Below are positions 24,499 to 32,054 of a DNA stretch of 64,000 nucleotides, piece by piece. Source of the stretch: Pseudalkalibacillus decolorationis (GTDB lineage: Bacteria; Bacillota; Bacilli; Bacillales; Fictibacillaceae); the NCBI RefSeq assembly GCF_024609785.1, contig NZ_JANHJQ010000017.1, positions 39,173 through 103,172 on the forward strand, in the 5' to 3' direction. Under the pieces are notes generated by a model. It saw only the letters and a program-made list of their open reading frames with translations, was not told where the DNA came from and searched no databases. Position 1 is the stretch's first letter. Every line of letters begins with the position of its first letter. The position numbers and the translations under genes were made by a program.

Positions 24499-25059
24499 GT
24501 GAGTAAGAAGGAACAGTTAGAAGCTTTGGAGAGCGCCAAGAATACAGTCATTCGTTCTATAGCTGAGACTATGGATTTGTATGGTGTAACGCCTTCAATC
24601 GGACGATTATATGGAACTATGTATTTTCGCCGTGAATCGATGACCCTTGATGAAATGAAGGATGAGCTTGGAATGAGTAAGCCTAGTATGAGTACAGCGG
24701 TAAGAGCCTTACAGGAAATCGACATGATGAAAAAAACGTGGAGTAAAGGATCACGTAAGGACCAATTCGTTTCCGAGAAAGACTTCTTTAAGTTTTTCTT
24801 CCAGTTTTTTTGTAAGATGTGGGAACGGGAAGTGAAAATAAATCTTGATGCAATTAATCAAACCCGTACAGAGATTAAAGAGCTATTAAAACAAAACGAT
24901 CTTGACGAAGAGGTTCGTGAAGAAGCTGAACATAGCTTGAAGTTAATAACGGACTCTACTCATTATTATTATTGGTTGGAAGACTTAGTGAAGAGTTTTC
25001 ATTCGGGTGATATCTTCGACCTTGTACCAATACCGGAGAAAGAAACTGAAAGCGAATAA
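24499..25059 (+). CDS. gbsR: GbsR, choline-responsive transcriptional repressor
   Basis: A 186-residue MarR-type winged-helix regulator of the GbsR family. In B. subtilis GbsR senses choline and represses gbsAB and the choline importer opuB. The helix-turn-helix is LDEMKDELGMSKPSMSTAVR (about residues 53-72). An aromatic-rich dimer region (KDFFKFFFQFFCKMWERE) follows; aromatic residues of this region form the choline-binding cage in the family. AAAGGTGA is eight bases before the GTG at 24499, which I prefer to the upstream in-frame GTG at 24487. It is divergent from gbsAB and codirectional with the transporter downstream. Confidence 0.93.
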   Translation: MSKKEQLEALESAKNTVIRSIAETMDLYGVTPSIGRLYGTMYFRRESMTLDEMKDELGMSKPSMSTAVRALQEIDMMKKTWSKGSRKDQFVSEKDFFKFFFQFFCKMWEREVKINLDAINQTRTEIKELLKQNDLDEEVREEAEHSLKLITDSTHYYYWLEDLVKSFHSGDIFDLVPIPEKETESE

Positions 25060-25096
25060 CAACCTGCTGGGAGGGTAATTGTCTATGGTTTATTGG

Positions 25097-25131
25097 TTAA
25101 ATGGCCTTTAGTTAGGCTGCAAACCATTTAA
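25097..25131 (+). promoter_or_regulatory. Dyad between gbsR and the choline-type transporter
   Basis: TTAAATGG and CCATTTAA form perfect 8-bp arms 19 bases apart, just upstream of the transporter ribosome site. A GbsR operator is possible, but the same motif is not obvious at gbsA. Confidence 0.4.
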
Positions 25132-25171
25132 ACAGATACAACCAGAATTCTAACAGGAGGAGATGCACGTT

Positions 25172-26806
25172 TTGACTAAACAATCTACTAAAGAACAATT
25201 TAAATCGAATCGAAACATGTATTTATTTCTTACCTTTATCGTCGCCTCATTTATTTATATTCTAGTAACGAATGACGGAATTAATTGGGGCGGTTTTATT
25301 TCAATGATCATCTTTTATGGCATTGTCTATTATATCGGAGCCGTCTTTGCGAAGAAAAAATCAAATACGATTACGGATATGATGATTGCCAAGCGTTCCA
25401 TGCCATTATGGATAGCGATGTTCACAATGGCAGCAACATGGGTTGGTGGAGGTTATATTGTCGGCACCTCCGAATCAACATACTCAGCTGGGCTTGTTTG
25501 GGCTCAAGCTCCATGGGGATACGCATTGAGTCTAATCATTGGTGGTATTTTCTATGCAAGAAAAATGAGAAGGTATGAATTTATGACGATGCTTGACCCA
25601 ATCGAAATGCGATTTGGTAAGAAAGTCGCTGGAATTCTTTATATTCCAGCTCTCTTAGGAGAGATATTTTGGAGTGGAGCAATCTTAACAGCACTCGGTA
25701 CGACATTCGGAACGATTCTTGGTCTAGATTTCCAAACGTCTATTATCATTTCAGCAGTCATTGCTGTTGCTTATACAGTCGTAGGCGGTATGTGGTCAGT
25801 GGCGCTGACAGATGTTGTACAGATGCTTTGTGTACTCATCGGTTTATTCATCGTAGTTCCATATGCGTTAATGAATGTTGGTGGACTCTCAGAAACGATT
25901 GCTAATTATAAAGTGGAAATGGCAGGTTACGTCAGTTTGTTCCCACCGTTAAAAGGTTGGGAAGATCCTGCATGGGGCAACCTCTATTGGAACTGGTGGG
26001 ATTATGCTCTCTTACTCATTTTCGGAGGTATTCCATGGCAAGTTTACTTTCAGCGCGTACTTTCCGCTAAAAGTGAGAATACAGCAATGTGGCTTTCAAT
26101 AACAGCTGGTTTTATTTGCATTTTAGCAGCGATTCCTGCAGTTTTAATCGGAATGATTGGCTTGAACGCTGATTGGGCTAGTGTTGGTACAAGTGAACCG
26201 GAAAATGCTGCGATGGTCCTCCCTTATGTGTTGAATTATTTAACACCCGGAGTTGTCGGTGCAATCGGATTAGGCGCAATTGCAGCAGCCGTCATGTCGT
26301 CGATGGACTCTTCAATCCTATCAGCATCAAGTATGGCTGCCTGGAACGTCTATCGACCATTGATTAAGCCGAAAGCATCTGATAAAGACCTGAAAAAGGT
26401 GATTAAGCGCTCGATCATCCTAGTCGGAATAGCATCAACCATTATTGCCTTAAACGTTAAAAGTGTTTATGCACTGTGGTATTTATGCGCTGATCTAGTG
26501 TATGTCATATTGTTCCCTCAGCTTACAATGGCACTCTTCTTTAAGGGGGCAAACAAGTATGGCGCCATCGCTGGATTTATCGTTTCACTCATTCTTCGTA
26601 TTGGCGGCGGTGAGCCAATCCTTAACTTACCCGTTTGGTTACCGTATCCAATGATTGAGGATGGAGTTGTATTGTTCCCATTCCGCACACTTGCAATGGT
26701 CTCTGGTCTCTTTACCATTTACATTGTGTCCAAACTTACTCGTCGCCTTTGTAAACCAATGCCATTACGTAAACCGGATCATAAACAACCAAACAAAGCA
26801 GCTTAA
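25172..26806 (+). CDS. Na+/choline symporter resembling animal CHT1 (SLC5A7)
   Basis: A 544-residue sodium:solute symporter with about thirteen membrane segments. It shares long stretches with the animal high-affinity choline carrier CHT1: TATWVGGGYIVGTSES (about residues 89-104), GLVWAQAPWGYALSLI, GGIPWQVYFQRVLSA, AAVMSSMDSSILSASSM and VYALWYLCADLVYVILFPQL. Neighbouring gbsR and gbsAB make choline the natural substrate, supplying choline for betaine synthesis in place of the usual OpuB/OpuC ABC importers. The start is probably the TTG at 25172, nine bases after AGGAGG; the ATG at 25163 is only two bases from it. Confidence 0.85.
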   Translation: MTKQSTKEQFKSNRNMYLFLTFIVASFIYILVTNDGINWGGFISMIIFYGIVYYIGAVFAKKKSNTITDMMIAKRSMPLWIAMFTMAATWVGGGYIVGTSESTYSAGLVWAQAPWGYALSLIIGGIFYARKMRRYEFMTMLDPIEMRFGKKVAGILYIPALLGEIFWSGAILTALGTTFGTILGLDFQTSIIISAVIAVAYTVVGGMWSVALTDVVQMLCVLIGLFIVVPYALMNVGGLSETIANYKVEMAGYVSLFPPLKGWEDPAWGNLYWNWWDYALLLIFGGIPWQVYFQRVLSAKSENTAMWLSITAGFICILAAIPAVLIGMIGLNADWASVGTSEPENAAMVLPYVLNYLTPGVVGAIGLGAIAAAVMSSMDSSILSASSMAAWNVYRPLIKPKASDKDLKKVIKRSIILVGIASTIIALNVKSVYALWYLCADLVYVILFPQLTMALFFKGANKYGAIAGFIVSLILRIGGGEPILNLPVWLPYPMIEDGVVLFPFRTLAMVSGLFTIYIVSKLTRRLCKPMPLRKPDHKQPNKAA

Positions 26807-26970
26807 GTCTATATAGCTTATGAAAGCTACTAGATACTAGTTAACGATAATTATATTATGTTCAGTAGTGTGATTAAATACATTTGTCTTTCCATCAGCA
26901 CTTGATTTCACAATTTCAGGACTAGTATAATAAGACAGTAGATAAGCTATAAAAAGTTAGAGGTGTCTCT

Positions 26971-27399
26971 ATGTTAAGCGGTTGGTTTGGTGGATTTATT
27001 GTATTATGGACAATAATCCTCATCACATTGATGGCAATCGGTGGATTTTTTATGTTTCGCAAGTTCCTCAAACGATTGCCAAAAGAAGATGGTATGTCTA
27101 TACTCGATTGGCAGGATAAATATATTAAAGAAACAAAACATTTATGGAATGATGACCAAAAACTCCTTCTCGAAGAACTCGTACAACCCGTACCGGAACT
27201 CTTCCGTGACGTCGCTCGTGAAAAAATCGCGGGGAAAATCGGAGAACTCGCTCTAAAAGAACGTGCCACAGAGATCAATCAGGACTTGATTATCCGTGGG
27301 TATATAATCGCCACACCTAAACGAGATCATAAGTTTCTAATCAAAAAGCTCAATCAAAAACAAATTGACCTATCGCCGTATGAAAGCTTGTTAGGTTAG
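26971..27399 (+). CDS. yneK: DUF2621 membrane-anchored protein, YneK
   Basis: A 142-residue protein with one N-terminal membrane helix (about residues 7-29) and a soluble Lys/Glu-rich tail containing WQDKYIKETKHLW. It matches YneK (DUF2621) in sequence and in position between the ccd genes and the spore genes. Function unknown; conservation among endospore formers suggests a sporulation link. TAGAGGTGTCTCT precedes the ATG. Confidence 0.8.
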   Translation: MLSGWFGGFIVLWTIILITLMAIGGFFMFRKFLKRLPKEDGMSILDWQDKYIKETKHLWNDDQKLLLEELVQPVPELFRDVAREKIAGKIGELALKERATEINQDLIIRGYIIATPKRDHKFLIKKLNQKQIDLSPYESLLG

Positions 27400-27436
27400 G
27401 AAAACGAGGGTGCTCAACTGACCCCCGTTTTTTATT
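27400..27436. terminator. Terminator between yneK and the DUF3231 gene
   Basis: AAAACGAGGGT ... ACCCCCGTTTTTTAT forms a stem with a U tract on the plus strand. The A-run on the other side may let it work for the converging gene too. Confidence 0.8.
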
Positions 27437-27440
27437 TATA

Positions 27441-28433
27441 CTACTTCTTTCTGTTTGGCGATAAGGGTGGTTGCTCCATCCATCCTCTGTGAATCATGAT
27501 TTCCAGTCCCTCTGCAGAGTATTTTAAAACCTCGGCAATAGTCGTAGAATAATGAACAGCCAAATCTTTTCTCATCGACACAGACATACCATAACTTAGA
27601 GTGGTAAACCCGATCTGGTTGGAGGTGCTAATGAAAAACATGATTAACCTTTCAGAAAAAGGAGAATCTGTTGAATCCGTAACTTCCATTTCGACTGGAA
27701 AACTAGGCATGCTATCGTTCTCTTCTAATATTTCATTAAAAGTTTTGATCTGCCTTTTGCTTAATTTCTTTCCTTTTATTAAGTATTCTTTGACTTCCTT
27801 ATCATTTGTAACTTGTATAAGCCCCATCAATAAGTTTAATCCTATACAATTTCTCTCAACTACGAAAAAAATCTCTCCTAACTCTAATACATCTAAAGGT
27901 CTCCCCTCTCCAAGCCAGGTTTTAAGCAACGACGGTTGATGTTCAATAAATTCTATACTTTTTGGATAATTAATTTTAGGAGGTCTGTCATAAACCCCTT
28001 TCGATAACATTAAATCTAATGATGTCTTATATAATTTTGTCCTTTTAAACAAGCAGTCCTCAAAAAATGCACTAATATCTTGACGGGCAACTTTCCCTAT
28101 TGCTGTCGCGTAAAAAATTGTAACCACTTGTCCACTTCTATATAGAAAACTGAGTGCGAATATATCTGTAAAAAGGGCAGGGGCCGATAAATTGACATCC
28201 TCATCTGTAAATCCTTTTGGCACTGGAAAGTTTTCCTTCTGTAGTATCTTCTCGACCTGTTTCATAAAACTTTCATTTAAGGATAACGCTTCTTTGATTA
28301 ATGGCTTAATTTCAGGATCCTTAAGATGTTGTAGAAAATGTTTATAAAAACATCTAGTGACTGAGTTTTGGATATAGGTAGACCATAAAGCAGCAACTTC
28401 AGAGGTTGTTAGTTGAATATTTTCAGTTTTCAC
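27441..28433 (-). CDS. DUF3231 protein, tandem ferritin-like/coat-related helical domains
   Basis: A 330-residue protein with two related helical halves (about residues 1-165 and 166-325), each opening with a segment like LTTSEVAALWSTYIQNSV or VLELGEIFFVVERNC. The pattern fits DUF3231, a family common in Bacillus spore formers and distantly like CotF-type four-helix proteins. The molecular role is unknown. There is no signal peptide or membrane segment. AGGGGGTCG precedes the ATG. A degenerate dispersed repeat (28488-28630) lies directly upstream, and the gene stands alone. Confidence 0.75.
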   Translation of the reverse strand: MKTENIQLTTSEVAALWSTYIQNSVTRCFYKHFLQHLKDPEIKPLIKEALSLNESFMKQVEKILQKENFPVPKGFTDEDVNLSAPALFTDIFALSFLYRSGQVVTIFYATAIGKVARQDISAFFEDCLFKRTKLYKTSLDLMLSKGVYDRPPKINYPKSIEFIEHQPSLLKTWLGEGRPLDVLELGEIFFVVERNCIGLNLLMGLIQVTNDKEVKEYLIKGKKLSKRQIKTFNEILEENDSMPSFPVEMEVTDSTDSPFSERLIMFFISTSNQIGFTTLSYGMSVSMRKDLAVHYSTTIAEVLKYSAEGLEIMIHRGWMEQPPLSPNRKK

Positions 28434-28487
28434 GTTCGACCCCCTTGTTTTTCCTTAGTTTTATCCAAGTTGTCTACTTTATTCGTA

Positions 28488-28630
28488 GGAAAAGCGGAAG
28501 CGTCCTGGATAGTACGAAGGTCACCGCAAGACCAACGAGGTGGTTTATGCCACTGCAGTGGGACTGAAGGGAACGTTGCAGCTAGACATCACACCTAAGG
28601 AGCAAATTTATATACACTTTCTTAACGTGT
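28488..28630 (-). repeat. Dispersed ~145-bp repeat, degenerate copy
   Basis: AGGAAAAGCGGAAGCGTCC ... CTTTCTTAACGTGT: both ends are recognisable, but the interior has diverged from the other copies. Confidence 0.7.
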
Positions 28631-28633
28631 AAA

Positions 28634-28672
28634 AAAAGAGATGCTCTACAAGCTGTAGAATCATCTCCCTTA
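28634..28672 (-). terminator. Terminator of the ccdA-mrpB-ccdC group
   Basis: Minus strand GAGATGATTCTACA-GCT-TGTAGAGCATCTCTTTTTTT is a long stem with one mismatch and a strong U tract. It overlaps the ccdC stop. Confidence 0.88.
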
Positions 28673-29134
28673 CCCTTCACTATACGTCTGTAGTTTTTTA
28701 AATTTAAAATACATCGCTAATCTCCATGGGGCGATCATACCGAAAGCAAGAATAAAGAAAAGTCCACTTGTTTCTTCAATGGATATCTGCTGACCTAAGT
28801 AGAGTTTCAACCCAATGCGCACAATAACTAAACCAACTAGGATTATGATAAATACTTTCGACCTCTTTAAATAGATATCATTTGAACGCTTTTCGAAGGT
28901 TGATGTTCTGATTAATAACAATGAAAAAACACATCCGACAATAAATGCTTCGAGAACCTCTGCCCATGGAACTCTAGCTGGAGGATAAAGAAACATCAAG
29001 AATCCAGTAGACATAAATAATGGAGGTAAAATTATCTTTTTGACAGTTGCTGGCTTCTTTGCTGCTCTCATTCGCACAAAAAGAGCAACACTTGCCATAA
29101 GAAGTGCTAATATGCTACTACCTATAACCCACAC
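28670..29134 (-). CDS. ccdC: CcdC-family membrane protein
   Basis: A 154-residue protein with four to five membrane helices that matches CcdC (YneJ) of B. subtilis, encoded in the cytochrome c maturation cluster. Its exact role in cytochrome c biogenesis or sporulation is not established. The N-terminal helix is followed by a basic loop (RMRAAKKPATVKK) and helices around residues 35-55, 65-75, 93-110 and 122-140. It lies 23 bases after an orphan mrpB and one gene from ccdA. Confidence 0.82.
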   Translation of the reverse strand: MWVIGSSILALLMASVALFVRMRAAKKPATVKKIILPPLFMSTGFLMFLYPPARVPWAEVLEAFIVGCVFSLLLIRTSTFEKRSNDIYLKRSKVFIIILVGLVIVRIGLKLYLGQQISIEETSGLFFILAFGMIAPWRLAMYFKFKKLQTYSEG

Positions 29135-29157
29135 AATTATTTCTTCCCTTCAACCTA

Positions 29158-29583
29158 CTAGCCGCGATCATGAGCAATTGACAGCATGATCGTCATCGTG
29201 ACACCTATAACCGTTATGTATACTCCTAAATCAAACAGCATTGCTGTAGCAAGTTCGGTTTTTCCTAATAGAGGAACATCAAAATATCCGTACGTATGGC
29301 TCAAGAATGGTTGACCGAATAAGAAAGAACCTGCTCCAGTGAAAAAGGCAATCAAAAGACCTGCACCAATGAAATACCTGAAATTCACTCGCAATACCCT
29401 TCCCATCGTTTTCAAACCGAACGAGATGTAAAGAAGAAGGAACCCTCCTGATGCCATTAAACCACCTATAAATCCGCCCCCGGGTGCATTATGCCCCGCA
29501 AGGAGTAAGTTCACAGAAAAGGCGAGAATAACGAATACAATAATCGCTGATGTTGTTTTTAAGATAATGTCATTTGACCGCAT
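29158..29583 (-). CDS. Orphan MrpB/MnhB-type Na+/H+ antiporter subunit
   Basis: A 141-residue membrane protein with four helices that has the MnhB signature NLLLAGHNAPGGGFIGGLM (about residues 25-43), found in subunit B of the Mrp (MnhA-G) cation/proton antiporter. No other Mrp subunit is in the window. It occupies the place of the response-regulator-like gene ccdB (yneI) between ccdA and ccdC. Mrp subunits normally work only as a complex, so it may supplement a complex encoded elsewhere or have a separate role. Confidence 0.8.
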   Translation of the reverse strand: MRSNDIILKTTSAIIVFVILAFSVNLLLAGHNAPGGGFIGGLMASGGFLLLYISFGLKTMGRVLRVNFRYFIGAGLLIAFFTGAGSFLFGQPFLSHTYGYFDVPLLGKTELATAMLFDLGVYITVIGVTMTIMLSIAHDRG

Positions 29584-29640
29584 AGATTCCTTTCTTCCTC
29601 TCCTACATACTAAAATTAGTAAAGATCATGTAAAAATGGA

Positions 29641-30354
29641 CTAAAAGCCTTGAAAACCATTAAAGACTCGATTCGTCAAAAAGGATGTCACCTTTGTCAT
29701 CCAATCCAAATACAAGAATACACCCATCACGATCATTAATCCACCGCCAACACGGATCACCTGTTGGCTACGGCGCTGCAACCACTTCATTTTACCGATA
29801 AAAAAGGACATGATGAAAAATGGAACAGCAAAGCCTGCTGCATATGCACCCATATAAATCATTCCCATCCCAGGATTTGATGCAGCTAATATAATGACCC
29901 CAGCTAAAATAGGCCCGGTACATGGAGTCCAGCCTGCAGCAAAGCCCATACCGATTCCGACAGACCCTAGATAACCTCCTGGACGTTTCTTGAATCCAAC
30001 CTTCCGTTCTTTCATTAAAAAGGTTGGTTTAAATACACCAAGTACAACCAGTCCAAAGAAGACAATTAAGATAGCCCCAATTTCCCGAATCAAATCTTTA
30101 TATTGGAAAAAGAAATCCCCAAACCAAGACGAGCTTAGCCCCAGAAATATAAAGATAATTGAAAAGCCTATTAGAAATAGAGCCGTATGTAAAAGCGCCC
30201 TCTTTTGTAAAATCCCTTGCTTCTCCTTCAGTTCATTCACCGATACCCCTGTTACATATGATAGGAAAGCTGGGTATAACGGCAAACAACACGGTGAAAT
30301 GAATGAAAGGAAACCAGCACCAAATGCCAGGAACAGATTAACGTCCGCAGCCAT
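29641..30354 (-). CDS. ccdA: CcdA, cytochrome c biogenesis thiol transporter
   Basis: A 237-residue polytopic protein of the DsbD/CcdA family with six membrane helices. It passes electrons from cytoplasmic thioredoxin to extracytoplasmic thiol-disulfide proteins for cytochrome c maturation and spore cortex formation. The two redox cysteine motifs are ISPCCLPLYPAF (about residues 20-31) and AAGWTPCTGPILAG (about residues 143-156). AGGAGGTGAATAT precedes the ATG. Gene order ccdA-x-ccdC is kept from B. subtilis except for the inserted mrpB. A mobile element lies directly upstream. Confidence 0.95.
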   Translation of the reverse strand: MAADVNLFLAFGAGFLSFISPCCLPLYPAFLSYVTGVSVNELKEKQGILQKRALLHTALFLIGFSIIFIFLGLSSSWFGDFFFQYKDLIREIGAILIVFFGLVVLGVFKPTFLMKERKVGFKKRPGGYLGSVGIGMGFAAGWTPCTGPILAGVIILAASNPGMGMIYMGAYAAGFAVPFFIMSFFIGKMKWLQRRSQQVIRVGGGLMIVMGVFLYLDWMTKVTSFLTNRVFNGFQGF

Positions 30355-30391
30355 ATATTCACCTCCTAACCCGTCAATTTACGGTCTAGTA

Positions 30392-30545
30392 GTACGTGTT
30401 CAAAAAGGAGGACAAAAAGAGCCGAGAAGTTCGAGGCGTGAAAATCTCGAGGACCAGAACGTATGCTATTAATACGTGAGGACCGGAGAGATCGAACAAC
30501 GAAGAAATTCGACAGCTATTTTTACCAGACTTTTTGAACAACCTC
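30392..30545 (+). mobile_element. Non-autonomous transposon-like element, copy C
   Basis: This 154-bp copy is the shortest. It is flanked by TAGTA at 30387-30391 and 30546-30550 and lies between ccdA and the VanY-like gene. It contains only the two conserved ends and about 35 bases of interior. It lies within 40 bases of the ccdA start and may affect its promoter. Confidence 0.75.
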
Positions 30546-30555
30546 TAGTACTAGT

Positions 30556-31440
30556 TTACTTCGAAGCGTTAACCTGTTCAACATCAACACCCATGTATTC
30601 TTCAAGTGTCACATTTTGTTCATGGATTCGCTTTGCATGCTCTTTTCCCACATACCGTAAATGCCATGGTTCATACTGGTAACCTGTTATTCCCGATTTC
30701 CCTTCTGGATAACGGATGATAAAACCAAACTCATGAGCATGTTGCTTCACCCATTTTCCCGCTTTGGTTTCACCGAACTTTTCAATTAATTCAAAGTTTA
30801 CTGCAGGGGATGTTACATCCATTGCCAGTCCTGTTTGATGCTCACTCTGCCCAGGGTGAGCACTGAATTTGTTTGCCTTTTCTTCACCATCTTGCTGTAC
30901 ATTCGATGCAAAGATGGCTTCTTGTCGATCATATGAACGGTATCCTGATTGAGCGAACAACGGAATATTATCCTCTTTTGCTTTAGCAAACATTTCTTCT
31001 AGGGCTTTTGCAGCTACACCCTGCAGCTTTTTCTTCGGAACATCCTCTTTGAAAGGAAATGGAACGTTTGGAATTGTCAAATTCTTAGGAACAAATGCTG
31101 CTGGAAGATTACGCTTTTTGTTTACAAGAACAAGAGAATCATTTACATTCGTTACAACCTTCGTACCATCAGCGGCGACAGTAACCGTTTCCTCTAACGA
31201 CGGAAGATTTGGTTGGTTATTTGATGGGTCTTCTTTTTCGTCTGTTTGCTGTTTGTCTTCCTTACCATTCTGATCCTTAGAGTTATTGTCGTTTTGTGAA
31301 TTTTGCTCATTATTATTTTTTTTCGATTGCTTTTGATCTTCACTAGATGGATTAGAATCAGCAAACGGATTATTAAATGAACAACCTGTTGTTAATAGGG
31401 TGCATACTGTCAAAATAGTCATTAATGATTTTAGATTCAT
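30556..31440 (-). CDS. VanY/YodJ-type D-alanyl-D-alanine carboxypeptidase lipoprotein
   Basis: A 294-residue cell-wall carboxypeptidase of family M15B. The signal ends in the lipobox LLTTGC (Cys near residue 20), followed by an Asn/Lys/Asp-rich linker to about residue 80 and the catalytic domain. Zinc and catalytic residues appear in SEHQTGLAMDV (about residues 200-210) and YEPWHLRYVG (about residues 257-266). SGYRSYDRQ precedes them, as in VanY. It trims the terminal D-Ala of peptidoglycan pentapeptides outside the membrane. It is followed 14 bases before its start by a TVP38 gene's stop, so the two may be cotranscribed. Confidence 0.92.
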   Translation of the reverse strand: MNLKSLMTILTVCTLLTTGCSFNNPFADSNPSSEDQKQSKKNNNEQNSQNDNNSKDQNGKEDKQQTDEKEDPSNNQPNLPSLEETVTVAADGTKVVTNVNDSLVLVNKKRNLPAAFVPKNLTIPNVPFPFKEDVPKKKLQGVAAKALEEMFAKAKEDNIPLFAQSGYRSYDRQEAIFASNVQQDGEEKANKFSAHPGQSEHQTGLAMDVTSPAVNFELIEKFGETKAGKWVKQHAHEFGFIIRYPEGKSGITGYQYEPWHLRYVGKEHAKRIHEQNVTLEEYMGVDVEQVNASK

Positions 31441-31452
31441 AATTTCACACCT

Positions 31453-32016
31453 TCATACCTGTCGATTAGTATTTTTACGATTAACATTCCATATTAAAAT
31501 AAGCAAACCAATGCTGAGGGATGCAAGTATCAACTTTCCTGTTAAATTCCATTCTATAATATGATAAACCGAAAGTGACTCTAACAAAAGTGCGGGAATT
31601 TTCCCAACCGTACTCGCAATAAAGAATGTCCACGTTGAGACGATACCAATAGCTGCAACGAAAGTAACAACTCCAGATGGAACAATCGGCATTAATCTTA
31701 AAGAGAAGATTGCAATAAAAGCCTTCCTGCCTTTTAAATCAATTACTCTTTTTACAAAGTTATGCTGATCCAGCCTATCTCTAAGATTAGACTTAAAACC
31801 GTTTCGATATAACAGAAATGCAATTAGAACACCGATCGATTCCCCGATAAAAGATACAAACATCCCATCCCAAAACCCAAAATAAATAATATTAGCCGCT
31901 GTTACAAAATAGCTTGGAAGTATCCCTGCAATCGCAATCAGTATATTCAGGATAATGCTAATTATGAGTGCATATTCACTGTATTCATCCAAGATCCTGA
32001 GGATGGATGTATCCAT
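31453..32016 (-). CDS. TVP38/TMEM64 (VTT domain) membrane protein
   Basis: A 187-residue membrane protein with about five helices belonging to the TVP38/TMEM64 (DedA-related, VTT domain) family. The signature stretch YFGFWDGMFVSFIGESIGVL and the loop FIAIFSLRLMPIVPSGVVTF are characteristic. Family members are implicated in lipid scrambling or membrane homeostasis; its specific substrate is unknown. GAGGTGACAAACT precedes the ATG. It follows mnmH by 38 bases and precedes the VanY-like gene. Confidence 0.85.
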   Translation of the reverse strand: MDTSILRILDEYSEYALIISIILNILIAIAGILPSYFVTAANIIYFGFWDGMFVSFIGESIGVLIAFLLYRNGFKSNLRDRLDQHNFVKRVIDLKGRKAFIAIFSLRLMPIVPSGVVTFVAAIGIVSTWTFFIASTVGKIPALLLESLSVYHIIEWNLTGKLILASLSIGLLILIWNVNRKNTNRQV

Positions 32017-32054
32017 AGTTTGTCACCTCAAACCAATTTTTGCTTAGGAACCGT

